A stretch of 64,000 bases of DNA from Verrucomicrobiales bacterium (GTDB lineage Bacteria > Verrucomicrobiota > Verrucomicrobiia > Verrucomicrobiales > DEV007), in contig JARGPH010000015.1 in the NCBI GenBank assembly GCA_029213065.1, forward strand, positions 55,013 through 119,012. Reading direction: 5' to 3'. Shown here in pieces: positions 27,531 through 35,854 of the stretch (positions are counted from its first letter, which is position 1; each line of letters starts with the position of its first letter). The notes under the pieces are model-generated. The model saw only the letters and a program-made list of their open reading frames with translations, had not been told where the DNA came from and searched no databases. The position numbers and the translations under genes are program-made.

Positions 27531-27845
27531 TTGAGTGACTTTTCCAGCCGCCTAAACACACTTATAGTGGGAAACGCAGCCACGCAGGGTTCGGTCGCGG
27601 ACGCATGTGACATCGCGCAGGCATCAATGAGCAGATATATCAGCGGACGAATACCCAAGGCTCAGGAACTCTATAGGCTCTCCGTCTACTTTGGTGTATC
27701 GATGGAGTGGCTCCTTACCGGTGTAGACAGCCGAAAACCAGACGTCAATGAACCGAGTGTTGACTATCGGCGACGTGATAAGGACATCTTGAAGACTCTA
27801 AGGAAAATCGTGTCGGAATTGGAGTCAACGACGGAAGATAGCTGA
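27531..27845 (+). CDS. XRE-family helix-turn-helix regulator
   Basis: 104 residues read from a TTG start. The N-terminal 65 residues are a Cro/CI-type HTH: FSSRLNTLIVGNAATQGSVADACDIAQASMSRYISGRIPKAQELYRLSVYFGVSMEWLLTG, including the 'SxxYxxGRxP' recognition helix and the 'VSxEWLLTG' close that ends most XRE domains. The acidic, Lys/Arg-mixed tail may dimerise. It stands alone between a secreted oxidoreductase and a secreted propeller, and its start codon is unusual, so expression is likely low. Its targets are unknown. Confidence 0.8.
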   Translation: MSDFSSRLNTLIVGNAATQGSVADACDIAQASMSRYISGRIPKAQELYRLSVYFGVSMEWLLTGVDSRKPDVNEPSVDYRRRDKDILKTLRKIVSELESTTEDS

Positions 27846-27877
27846 AGGTTCTTAAACTTCTATTTCAAACAAATCCC

Positions 27878-29122
27878 ATGAAAACACCCCTGCTAGCCTT
27901 TATCGCCTCCTTATCGGCTCTGATCCCACTTGGGGCTACCGCCGATTTCTGGCCGGAGTTTCGCGGGGCCGGCGCAGAAGGCCATGCTCCGGACGCCAAG
28001 GTTCCACTGAAGTGGTCGGAGACTAAAAACATTCGCTGGAAGACACCGGTCGACGGCAAGGCTTGGTCATCCCCTGTCATTGCCGATAATACAGTCTTTG
28101 TCAGCACCGGTGTCGTGGCCCGCAACCAGCTCTCACTCGAAGCACGGGCCTACACTCTCGATAGCGGAAAAGAGCTCTGGAAAACGGTTATCTTCGAGGG
28201 CGATGAGGACAAGATGCACCAGAAAAACAGTCACGCTTCCCCCACTCCGATTTTCCGCGATGGAAAGCTCTACGTGCATTTCGGCCACAAGGGAACCGCC
28301 TGCCTGAATGCTGCCGACGGCAAAGTGATCTGGACTCAGGATACAATCACTTACGAACCTGTTCACGGCACCGGTGGCTCACCGGTTCTGGTTGGCGACA
28401 AACTGATTTTTGCCTGCGACGGCAGTGAAGATCCTTTCGTGATTGCACTCAATGCCGCTGATGGATCGCAAGTATGGAGAACCCCGCGCGGTGTTGAAGT
28501 GTCCCGCACTTTTTCATTCTCCACCCCTCTTCTGATCGACGTGAAAGGCAGGCAACAGGTCGTTTTACCCGGCTCAGGCGCCGTCATTTCCTACGATCCG
28601 GATACCGGCAAAGAGATCTGGCGATGCGGCTACGACGAAGGCTACTCGGTGGTTCCCCGTCCGATCTTTAACAACGGAATCGTCTACGTCTGTTCCGGAT
28701 TCAACACTGCAAATCTTCTCGCGGTTCGGGCCGACGGATCGGGCGATGTCACCGACACCCATATTGTCTGGACCGCGGAAAAGCGGATCCCGAGAGAGAG
28801 TTCACCCATCATTGTCGACGGGCTCCTTTTCATCAACGATGACAAAGGGATCCTCTCCTGCTTCGATGCCGCCACCGGGGAAGAATATTATCAGGAGCGT
28901 CTCAACGGCGAAGGCGGCTTTTCCTCCTCACCCGTTTACGCGAGCGGCCACCTCTTTTTTCACAACGGCGAGGGAGTGACGACGGTTGTTAAACCCGGCA
29001 AAAGGTTCGATAAAGTGGGAGAGAATGAATTGAATGAATTCGGCCTATCCTCCTTCGCGGTCGTCTCCGACGGGTTTCTCGTCCGAACTGAGGAGAATCT
29101 CATTCGCATCGGCGAGCGCTGA
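27878..29122 (+). CDS. Exported PQQ-like beta-propeller protein
   Basis: 414 residues with a signal peptide (MKTPLLAFIASLSALIPLGATA). The mature start DFWPEFRGAGAEGHAPDAKVPLKWSETKNIRWKTPVDGKAWSSPVI is the standard opening of PQQ-like (outer membrane assembly/WD40-like) propellers of Planctomycetota and Verrucomicrobiota. Blade motifs recur: ALNAADGSQVWRTPRG, SYDPDTGKEIWRCGYDEG, CFDAATGEEYYQERL. These folds need not bind PQQ and often serve as scaffolds. It lies 32 bases after the HTH gene and converges on the sigma factor gene. Confidence 0.85.
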   Translation: MKTPLLAFIASLSALIPLGATADFWPEFRGAGAEGHAPDAKVPLKWSETKNIRWKTPVDGKAWSSPVIADNTVFVSTGVVARNQLSLEARAYTLDSGKELWKTVIFEGDEDKMHQKNSHASPTPIFRDGKLYVHFGHKGTACLNAADGKVIWTQDTITYEPVHGTGGSPVLVGDKLIFACDGSEDPFVIALNAADGSQVWRTPRGVEVSRTFSFSTPLLIDVKGRQQVVLPGSGAVISYDPDTGKEIWRCGYDEGYSVVPRPIFNNGIVYVCSGFNTANLLAVRADGSGDVTDTHIVWTAEKRIPRESSPIIVDGLLFINDDKGILSCFDAATGEEYYQERLNGEGGFSSSPVYASGHLFFHNGEGVTTVVKPGKRFDKVGENELNEFGLSSFAVVSDGFLVRTEENLIRIGER

Positions 29123-29136
29123 AAGGCCCGCCCCAC

Positions 29137-29772
29137 TCACTGATCCAGATAGGCCTGGAGCGACTCTTTCAACTGACCTCGAGCACGGAAAAGCAGACTC
29201 TTCAGCGCCGGGATGGAGATTGATAACACTTTGGAAATGTCTTCGTAGGGCATTTCCTCGTAGCGCCGGAGAATAATCGCCATGCGCTGCTTCTCGGGAA
29301 GCTCGGCAATGGCGCGGTCAATCGCCTCCTCCAGTTCGCGGTTCAGCGCATCCTGATCCGGGGACGCGGTATCCTGGTCCTCTGTTGTCCACTGGCTGTC
29401 CTCTTCCCGTTCGTCGGCGGAGACGGTAGGCTTTCGCTGCCGCCGCCTCGTTTCGTTGAAGACGAGATTACGGGTAATCGTGAAAAGCCAGGTCGTGAAT
29501 TTCGCGGTTGGCTCGTAACGTGAGGCTGATTTCCAAACACGAATAAAAACCTGCTGCGCAATATCCTCGGCATCCGATGCCCCGCCCAGCATCTTCGCAA
29601 CCGTCCCGATGACAGGGCCCTGATGGATCTCAACCAACTTCTCGAAAGCCGGGATATCCCCCTCCTTCACCCGCAACATCAGACCCACGTCGCGCTCGTT
29701 CGATTCCCGCTTCTCACGCTCAACGGCACTTTCCTCATCCGGAGCGTGAGGAATATCGGCAGGTGAAGACAT
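29137..29772 (-). CDS. RNA polymerase sigma factor, ECF type
   Basis: 211 residues. Region 2 is visible as AFEKLVEIHQGPVIGTVAKMLGGASDAEDIAQQVFIRVWKSASRYEPTAKFTTWLFTITRNLVFNETRRRQRK, with the core-binding DAEDIAQQVFIRVW and the -10-reading tail. Region 4 is AIAELPEKQRMAIILRRYEEMPYEDISKVLSISIPALKSLLFRARGQLK, a clear -35-binding HTH. The linker between them is Asp/Gln-rich. No anti-sigma factor gene adjoins it. It is divergent from the CDP-alcohol phosphatidyltransferase-like gene and could regulate that region. Confidence 0.93.
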   Translation of the reverse strand: MSSPADIPHAPDEESAVEREKRESNERDVGLMLRVKEGDIPAFEKLVEIHQGPVIGTVAKMLGGASDAEDIAQQVFIRVWKSASRYEPTAKFTTWLFTITRNLVFNETRRRQRKPTVSADEREEDSQWTTEDQDTASPDQDALNRELEEAIDRAIAELPEKQRMAIILRRYEEMPYEDISKVLSISIPALKSLLFRARGQLKESLQAYLDQ

Positions 29773-29892
29773 AAAAAGTTTTATTTGAGATTCGTGGGTG
29801 AATCCGCGTAATAACAGCTAACGTTAACACCGGCAAGAACCGAATGTTTCTCTTTCTAAAGAAATTCCTGCCAGAGTAAAAAGCCAGAACAT

Positions 29893-30543
29893 ATGCCAAC
29901 AAAGAAGAAAAGGAGAATCCGAAAGGGAAATCTGATGGCACGCCGCGTCGCCCTCTACCTCGTGAGCGCGGGAGTGTCCCGCGAGTGGGTCGCTATTATC
30001 GGCATGATTCTCGGAATTCTCGCAGGACTCTCATTTTTCGTCACCAGCGAAATGCCGGAGCCGCAATGGTTCTGGCTCCTCGGTATGGTCTTCTGTCTCC
30101 TCCGCATCGGCACGATCCAGATTGTGGGATTTCTTTCCCCCAATTCGAGCAGGACTCTCAGCGAGGACGAATTCTTCAACGAACTTCCTGAGCGCGTCTC
30201 CGACGCCGTCACCATGATTGGCTTTGGATTCGCCGCCTATTCGTCCCCCTGGCTGGGACTGGGAGCGGCGCTGGGAGCGATCTTCTCCGCCTACGTCCGG
30301 TCGATGGGCCAGACCATGGGAGCGGGCATTAAGGACTATGCCCGCGGACCGATGACGCGAACCCATCGTCTCACCCTCGTCTCGATCACCTCCATTCTCA
30401 TGATTTGCGGTATTTCATACGAACGGTTCCAGACGCCGATTCCACAAATAGCCCTCTGGACAATCATTATCGGCTGCTTTGCAACGATAGCACTGCGCCT
30501 CTTCAGCCTCTCAAGATTGCGTCGGAAAAAAATACTTAAGTAA
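29893..30543 (+). CDS. CDP-alcohol phosphatidyltransferase-like membrane protein, altered active site
   Basis: 216 residues with about six membrane helices and a basic N-terminus (MPTKKKRRIRKGNLMARRVA). The overall layout follows CDP-alcohol phosphatidyltransferases, which join a CDP-lipid to an alcohol. In the signature region family members show a DGxxAR-type start; here the matching stretch reads RIGTIQIVGFLSPNSSRTLS with no DG pair, while the second half, FFNELPERVSDAVTMIG, keeps Glu and Asp. The first metal-binding aspartates therefore seem lost. It may be inactive or have another role. The next gene starts 34 bases downstream on the same strand. Confidence 0.6.
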   Translation: MPTKKKRRIRKGNLMARRVALYLVSAGVSREWVAIIGMILGILAGLSFFVTSEMPEPQWFWLLGMVFCLLRIGTIQIVGFLSPNSSRTLSEDEFFNELPERVSDAVTMIGFGFAAYSSPWLGLGAALGAIFSAYVRSMGQTMGAGIKDYARGPMTRTHRLTLVSITSILMICGISYERFQTPIPQIALWTIIIGCFATIALRLFSLSRLRRKKILK

Positions 30544-30577
30544 TCTTAATCACTTCGACTCGACATTTCGAAAACCT

Positions 30578-31207
30578 GTGGCTAATCTAAACCGGATGGA
30601 TCGCCTTCTCCTCACTTTCTGCGCTCTGGCGGGACTCATTTCGATGATTCCGGCTGATTCCTCGGCGCTGGAGGATTTTAATAAGGTCGTCATCGATCCC
30701 GGCCATGGCGGCAAAGACCCGGGCTCTTCCGCCTTTGGCAACGTAGAGAAAGAACTGACGCTTGATCTCGCCAAGCGAATTGCAAAGCTTCTCACCGCCA
30801 AAGGCATCAGTTCGCAACTCACGCGCACGACCGATACCTACGTCGAGCTGATCGACCGCGCAGAGATGGCAAACAAGTCGCCGAAAACACTTTTTCTAAG
30901 CGTTCACTTCAATGCTCATTCCGACCGGAGCATCAGCGGGACCGAAACACTTTACTGGCCGGGCAGTGCCACCGGGCGGGAACTCGCGAGCTACATTCAG
31001 AGTGAGCTCGGGCGGCGCCTCGTAACCCGGAACCGGGGATTCAAGCCGGAACGCCTCAAAGTTCTCGAAGCAACCAAGGCGACCGCCGTTTTGATCGAAT
31101 GCGGATTTATTTCGAATCGCTGGGAAAGCCAACGCTGCAGCGCCGAATGGTTTAGACAAATACTCGCTGAAGAAATAGTGCAGGGAATCCTTAGATATCG
31201 CGGGTGA
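30578..31207 (+). CDS. N-acetylmuramoyl-L-alanine amidase (Amidase_3)
   Basis: 209 residues from GTG at 30578; an in-frame ATG at 30596 begins right at the signal peptide (MDRLLLTFCALAGLISMIPA) and is an equally good start. The zinc site of Amidase_3 enzymes is complete: VVIDPGHGGKDPG (His43), EKELTLDLA (Glu58), FLSVHFNAH (His110) and the catalytic Glu in VLIECGFISN (Glu174). It cleaves the bond between MurNAc and L-Ala in periplasmic peptidoglycan, for daughter-cell separation or turnover. At this length it is a bare catalytic domain without an AMIN or SPOR targeting part. Confidence 0.93.
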   Translation: MANLNRMDRLLLTFCALAGLISMIPADSSALEDFNKVVIDPGHGGKDPGSSAFGNVEKELTLDLAKRIAKLLTAKGISSQLTRTTDTYVELIDRAEMANKSPKTLFLSVHFNAHSDRSISGTETLYWPGSATGRELASYIQSELGRRLVTRNRGFKPERLKVLEATKATAVLIECGFISNRWESQRCSAEWFRQILAEEIVQGILRYRG

Positions 31208-31348
31208 AATTGACTAATTCCTGTAAATTCAGGAAACATGATAATTTTCTGAATTCATTCTAATTTCCGTGTTTACCTATAGTGTCCCGTGTGTTAAATT
31301 CCCAGTTAGCTTCAATTTCCGATTTTCTTTTTCATTCTTACCCTGATC

Positions 31349-31954
31349 ATGAGTGACCCGATTGCAAACTGCACCCTTGAACTGGCCTGTACCGTAGGAT
31401 CTCTGGACGACGCGATTGAAGCGATCGAAGACGGTGCTGACGTTAATTATCGTGGCGGAGCGCCACTGTTCCTCGCCATCTTCAACCGCAATCGCGCGGT
31501 GATTAATTACCTCATCGACCAGGGAGCTGACGCAGAATCTTTCGTCGCAAAGAAAAATCTGAAGTTCGTGAAGACTCGTGAGGATCTCATCGAAGAGCTG
31601 ATTGCCTGCGCCCCTCACAATCCCAGAGACGTAAAAATCGATGAGATCAAGGAAATCGACTGCGGCATCCGTGAAGGCGGCGTCGAGTATCTTCTTGCAG
31701 AGATCAACTGGGACAATGCGACCCGTTTTCGTGATTCACTGAATGCTATCGGAGCAGGATCAACTCACCGTTGCGTAGCCGAGTTCCTCCAATGGGCACG
31801 AAGCGAGCGCTCCGAGGCAGAATCGGATGTGGAAAACTTTCTCTCCTGCAACACCGACGCTGTCACCGAATACCGCGAGCGCTACCTCGCCACAGGCGAA
31901 GATCTCATTGGGCTTGCGAGCAATTTCCTCGACGAGGCAACGGAATCGAACTGA
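31349..31954 (+). CDS. Ankyrin-repeat-like protein
   Basis: 201 residues, no signal or membrane segment. The N-terminal half has one and a half ankyrin repeats: DDAIEAIEDGADVNYRGGAPLFLAIFNRNRAVINYLIDQGADAESF, with the 'GADVN' and 'xLIDxGAD' turns. The C-terminal half (INWDNATRFRDSLNAIGAGSTHRCVAEFLQWARS) is helical and resembles, weakly, DUF4375/DMP19-like domains, but I would not assign it. It probably mediates protein contacts in the cytoplasm. The 141-base gap before it is AT-rich and includes TTCCTG/CAGGAA arms at 31218-31235. Confidence 0.55.
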   Translation: MSDPIANCTLELACTVGSLDDAIEAIEDGADVNYRGGAPLFLAIFNRNRAVINYLIDQGADAESFVAKKNLKFVKTREDLIEELIACAPHNPRDVKIDEIKEIDCGIREGGVEYLLAEINWDNATRFRDSLNAIGAGSTHRCVAEFLQWARSERSEAESDVENFLSCNTDAVTEYRERYLATGEDLIGLASNFLDEATESN

Positions 31955-32003
31955 GCAAACCGTCCCGCTCTGATAGAGTCGGGATATCGCTGAAAGAGAT
32001 CCG

Positions 32004-32028
32004 GCATTCTCGCGTATCGTGAGAATGC
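32004..32028 (+). promoter_or_regulatory. Hairpin enclosing the start of the SanA-like gene
   Basis: GCATTCTC (32004-32011) and GAGAATGC (32021-32028) are perfect complements around a 9-base loop. The right arm contains the ATG at 32025, and the alternative GTG (32019) is in the loop edge. Folding in the mRNA would hide the ATG and could reduce translation. Confidence 0.4.
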
Positions 32029-32690
32029 GTTTTTTCCGGATTCATTATCGCCGACTGGTTTATCTCAGCATAGTCGGGGCCTTCCTCCTGCTTCTTACCG
32101 TCTTCGTTTGCGATCGCCTTGTCACGAGAGCAAGTGAGGGGCGACACACAGCCGATCTATCCGCCATCAACGAAGTGACGGTCGCGATTGTTCCCGGCTG
32201 CTCAGAGTATCTCCGCGATGGCAGGAAGAATCTCTACTTCATCTATCGAATCAATGCCGCGGCGGAACTGTTCGAGGCATCGAAATGCCGGTGGATCATC
32301 GTCAGCGGGGACAATGGCAACAAGAGCTACAACGAGCCCGAACGAATGAAAGCAGCTCTGGTAAGCCGTGGAATTCCGGAGGAGAAAATCGTCTGTGATT
32401 TTGCCGGTTTCCGTACTCTCGACACCATAGCAAGGGCACGCACCGTGTTTCAGTTGGAGGAAGCCGTGATCGTCTCACAGGCATTCCACAATCAGCGCGC
32501 CCTTTTCCTCGCCGGTCATTTCGGATTGAATGCCGTCGGCTACGATGCACGGGAAGTGAGTTATGCCGGCGGGCTTAAAACGCGGCTCAGAGAGAAGCTG
32601 GCCCGCGTCAAAACGGTCCTCGACGTGCACCTCCTCGGCACCGGGCCGAAATTCTACGGTGATCCCCTGCCAATCAGCGAAACACTCTGA
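32019..32690 (+). CDS. SanA/YdcF-like DUF218 membrane protein
   Basis: 223 residues. One N-terminal membrane helix (LVYLSIVGAFLLLLTVFVCD) anchors a DUF218 domain: VAIVPGCSEYLRDGRKNLYFIYRINAAAELF, WIIVSGDNGNKSYNEPERMKAALVSRGIPEEKIVCDFAGFRTLDTIARA and VSQAFHNQRALFLA, all in the order seen in SanA. SanA-type proteins affect envelope permeability (vancomycin sensitivity at high temperature in E. coli); the biochemical role is not known. The start is GTG at 32019 or ATG at 32025. It converges on ftsZ with a shared terminator between. Confidence 0.8.
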   Translation: MRMRFFRIHYRRLVYLSIVGAFLLLLTVFVCDRLVTRASEGRHTADLSAINEVTVAIVPGCSEYLRDGRKNLYFIYRINAAAELFEASKCRWIIVSGDNGNKSYNEPERMKAALVSRGIPEEKIVCDFAGFRTLDTIARARTVFQLEEAVIVSQAFHNQRALFLAGHFGLNAVGYDAREVSYAGGLKTRLREKLARVKTVLDVHLLGTGPKFYGDPLPISETL

Positions 32691-32723
32691 CGAGCCTGCA
32701 GCCTCCTGGAAGCGGACACAAAA

Positions 32724-32748
32724 AAAGCGCCCCGGAAAGAGGCGCTTT
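32724..32748. terminator. Bidirectional terminator between SanA-like gene and ftsZ
   Basis: AAAGCGCC (32724-32731) pairs with GGCGCTTT (32741-32748) around a 9-base loop. A run of A precedes it and TTGATTTT follows it, giving U-tracts in both directions for the two converging genes. Confidence 0.8.
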
Positions 32749-32777
32749 GATTTTGAAAAATGATCTGGAACTCCTCC

Positions 32778-34565
32778 TTACTTCTTCTTGCGAAGGAAAG
32801 TAGGAACATCGAGGTCTTCACCGTCAACAATCGTCGGATCGGTCTTCGCGAAGCGCCCTTTCTTGGCTCCGCCAACCGGCTCAAGCTGAAGCATCTCCTG
32901 CTGGGCACGCGCCTCTTCGCTCAATTCCGCAGGCTCCAATTGCTCCGGTGGAAGTGAAGGTGGACGACTCGGTGGAAGAGCCGGTCCCGCATCGGCAGCC
33001 TCAAGAGAATCGCGTGTCTTGATGCGCCCCGTCTTGCCGGAGGAAACCATCCGGCTCAAAGTAATTTTCTGAGATGATTCAGTCACCGCTTCGACGCGGT
33101 CAACCTCAGCCCCCTCATCGGCCTGACCGACAGCACGGGCGATAGGATTGCGGAAATCCTCTTCCCCCTCGTCTTCATCTTCAACGAACGCCTCTTCTGC
33201 AGCAGCGGGCTGCTGCGGAGGAATCGGTGACGGCGAATAAGAAGGCACTTCCTCCTCCTGCAGTGGCTCGAAAACAGCAGACTCGTCGGCCTCCTCCTCA
33301 TACACTTCCTCTTCCTCTTCAAACGCCGGAGGCTCCTCTTCCACGGGCTCTTCTTCAGGAATCTCAAGCCGAATCTCTGATTCGGGCTCAGGCTCATCGT
33401 AGGAAACTTCCTCTTCCACTTCTTCAGGCGCAGCTTCCTCAGCAACCGGCTGACTTGGTTGAATCGGCTGAGTTTCGCCAACCGAAATGGAGACGCTTGC
33501 CGGCGCAGCCGACATGCCCAGGCTCACAGGAGCGGGCTCACTCAATGCAGGAGCATCCGCTTCAACCTTCTTTTTCGCGCCACCGGCATCAGGACCTGAA
33601 ACTGAACTCAAAATGGTCACCGAAAGACTGTTTCCGAGTCGCTTATCAGTACCGGTTCCGAAAAGAATCTGTGATTGCGGACCAACGTGTTTCGCCACCT
33701 CGGACATCACCATCTGCACTTCGAAGAGGGTCATCGTATCGCCACCCGCCACCTGAACGAGCACCGCATCAGAATCTTCAAGCAACTTACCGCGGTCGAG
33801 AAGAGGACACTTCAGTGCCTGCTCAAGCGCTTCGTGAGCGCGATTCTCACCTTTGGAAACGCCATAGCCGAAGAGGCAGCGTGAATCCTCTGAGTCAATC
33901 GCTGAAAGGAGATCATCCATTCCGATCCGGATAATGCCCGGACGGAAAACAACGTTCATCGTCGCGCGGATACTTTGACTGATAATTTTGTCAGCAGCGG
34001 AAAAGGCCTGAGTCACTCCGTCCTTGGGAACGATAAGCTCTCCCATGCGGTCATTGTCGAACGTGATTACCGCATTGGCATAACGACCGATCGTCTCGAG
34101 AGACTCTTTCGCCTGATCCATTCGACGCTGTCCCTCAAAGGAAAACGGCATCGTTGCGAAGACCACGAGAAAAATACCTTCCTCTTTAGCGATACGGCAA
34201 ACTTCAGGAGCGGAACCGGATCCGGTTCCTCCACCAAGACCAACACAGACGAAAACCATCTCGTTCCCACGGACTGCTTCGCGGATGCCGTCAACGGCCT
34301 CGAGTGCAGCCTGCTTACCGAGTGAAGGATCGCCGCCGGTTCCCATCCCCTTGAGGAGAGTTGTTCCCAGCTGAATCTTGTCGCTCGAGACAGATGTTGA
34401 TAGCGCGCGCACATCGGTATTCAGTGTCAGCAGCGCAGCATCGTCGCTCCCCTCCAGAGCCATTCGATCGAGGACATTTGCCCCTGCTCCACCTACACCT
34501 ATTACTTTCACGCCAGCCCCGGGCTGCCCCGGTTCTGCCTGATCGTCCTGATTATACTCAATCAT
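32778..34565 (-). CDS. ftsZ: Cell division protein FtsZ (divergent T7 loop, long acidic linker)
   Basis: The tubulin-like GTPase of the division ring, 595 residues. The GTP-binding half is normal: VIGVGGAGANVLDRM (21-35), NTD (49-51) and the tubulin signature GGGTGSGSAP (111-120). The T7 synergy loop, which is normally G-L-I-N-x-D-F-A-D, reads GIIRIGMDD (210-218): Asn is Arg213 and the first Asp is Gly215, while only Asp218 remains. After about 322 a 250-residue, Glu/Pro-rich linker leads to the conserved C-terminal peptide DLDVPTFLRKKK that docks FtsA and others. The linker is far longer than the usual 50 or so. It is last in the dcw run, 58 bases after ftsA. Confidence 0.95.
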   Translation of the reverse strand: MIEYNQDDQAEPGQPGAGVKVIGVGGAGANVLDRMALEGSDDAALLTLNTDVRALSTSVSSDKIQLGTTLLKGMGTGGDPSLGKQAALEAVDGIREAVRGNEMVFVCVGLGGGTGSGSAPEVCRIAKEEGIFLVVFATMPFSFEGQRRMDQAKESLETIGRYANAVITFDNDRMGELIVPKDGVTQAFSAADKIISQSIRATMNVVFRPGIIRIGMDDLLSAIDSEDSRCLFGYGVSKGENRAHEALEQALKCPLLDRGKLLEDSDAVLVQVAGGDTMTLFEVQMVMSEVAKHVGPQSQILFGTGTDKRLGNSLSVTILSSVSGPDAGGAKKKVEADAPALSEPAPVSLGMSAAPASVSISVGETQPIQPSQPVAEEAAPEEVEEEVSYDEPEPESEIRLEIPEEEPVEEEPPAFEEEEEVYEEEADESAVFEPLQEEEVPSYSPSPIPPQQPAAAEEAFVEDEDEGEEDFRNPIARAVGQADEGAEVDRVEAVTESSQKITLSRMVSSGKTGRIKTRDSLEAADAGPALPPSRPPSLPPEQLEPAELSEEARAQQEMLQLEPVGGAKKGRFAKTDPTIVDGEDLDVPTFLRKKK

Positions 34566-34623
34566 AAATTATTACGTTCCTTAATAGATAGTGATTGTCA
34601 AAAGAAAAGAAAAGCTTTAGTTC

Positions 34624-35832
34624 TCAGCTTTTTGAGCTGAAAATCTGCTCTATCTTCTTTCCGAGCTTACCCAGTGGCCCTTTGCGGGGCCTCTGTTCGT
34701 CTAAAAGTTGTGCGTATCGAATCAATCCCACGGGAGTCGCATACTGAGGATTTTCGAAAAGTGCTGCCGGCCCCGACATCGACGCGGCCCCCGCTTTTTG
34801 CACGGGAACACCAAAAATTTCCTCCGTAACATCATCTATCCCGGTCATCAAGCTCGATCCTCCGGTTAGAAAGATACCACTTCCAAGCTTTTCAAGGCAA
34901 CCCTGTTTTCTCAATGGTTCAGCGACCACCGTCAAAAGCTCCGTAAGCCGGGCGTTCATGATTTGATTCAAGAGCTCCTGCTCGACCTTCTTTCCCGATT
35001 CGCCCTCGATCACAATCTCCTCATTCTTAACATTTTTCAGTGAAGCACTGCCGTGTTTCACCTTCAATTTCTCCGCTCTCGCGAGAGGAATCTTCAAAAC
35101 GAGAGCGATATCGTTGGTGATATGGTCACCACCGATGGGAGCGCAGCCACTGGCGACAACAGCGCCATCTACGAAACAGATATAGTCGGTCGTGCCACCA
35201 CCTATGTCGAGAAGGAGAGCGCCTTCGTTCTTGGCTTCGCGATTGAGAACCACCTGAGCGGCGGCCACGGGGGAAAACACGATATCTTCCACTTCGAGAG
35301 GAACCTCCCGCACACAGCGGATCGCATTCTGAATCCGGGTCTTCACCCCGTGAATGATGTGGTAATCCGCCTCAAGCTTCTGCCCCAGCATATTCACGGG
35401 ATTCAACACCTTCTCCTGACCATCGACAAAGTAGTGTTGGATGATTGAATGTATATAGCCGTTCTCCTTGGGGAGTGGCACATCCCGGGCGATTTTCTTG
35501 ACCTCGTCAAGATCTTCCGCGGTGATCTCCATCTCTTCATCCGAGACACGAATCGTCCCGCGATTGTTGAGACTCTGAATATGTGAACCGGTGACAGCGA
35601 GAAAGACGGTGTTAATCTCCACGTCGCTGCGCTCCTCCGCCCGCATCAGGGCATCGTGGAGACACGTCTGGACGGTATCAGGATCAACGATCTCCCCTTT
35701 GCGGACGCCTGCGGATGGATGCTGCCCCACGCCAAGTATCTTAATGGCACCGTCGTCGCGCACTTCGCCGACAACCATACACACTTTTGAAGTGCCGATC
35801 TCCAGACCGACATAGATATTTGATGATGCCAT
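34624..35832 (-). CDS. ftsA: Cell division protein FtsA
   Basis: Actin-like protein that tethers FtsZ to the membrane; 402 residues from the ATG at 35832 (MASSNIYVGLEIGTSKVCMVVGE). An earlier in-frame start at 35991 would overlap ftsQ and add a 53-residue basic stretch without family match, so it is rejected. Actin-fold blocks are clear: EIGTSK (phosphate 1), GALLLDIGGGTTDYICF (phosphate 2), GIFLTGGSSLMTGI (adenosine). The C-terminus ends LGKLGKKIEQIFSSKS, an amphipathic membrane-targeting helix. Lies between ftsQ and ftsZ. Confidence 0.95.
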   Translation of the reverse strand: MASSNIYVGLEIGTSKVCMVVGEVRDDGAIKILGVGQHPSAGVRKGEIVDPDTVQTCLHDALMRAEERSDVEINTVFLAVTGSHIQSLNNRGTIRVSDEEMEITAEDLDEVKKIARDVPLPKENGYIHSIIQHYFVDGQEKVLNPVNMLGQKLEADYHIIHGVKTRIQNAIRCVREVPLEVEDIVFSPVAAAQVVLNREAKNEGALLLDIGGGTTDYICFVDGAVVASGCAPIGGDHITNDIALVLKIPLARAEKLKVKHGSASLKNVKNEEIVIEGESGKKVEQELLNQIMNARLTELLTVVAEPLRKQGCLEKLGSGIFLTGGSSLMTGIDDVTEEIFGVPVQKAGAASMSGPAALFENPQYATPVGLIRYAQLLDEQRPRKGPLGKLGKKIEQIFSSKS

Positions 35833-35854
35833 AGGGGGTATTGTGAAATTGATC

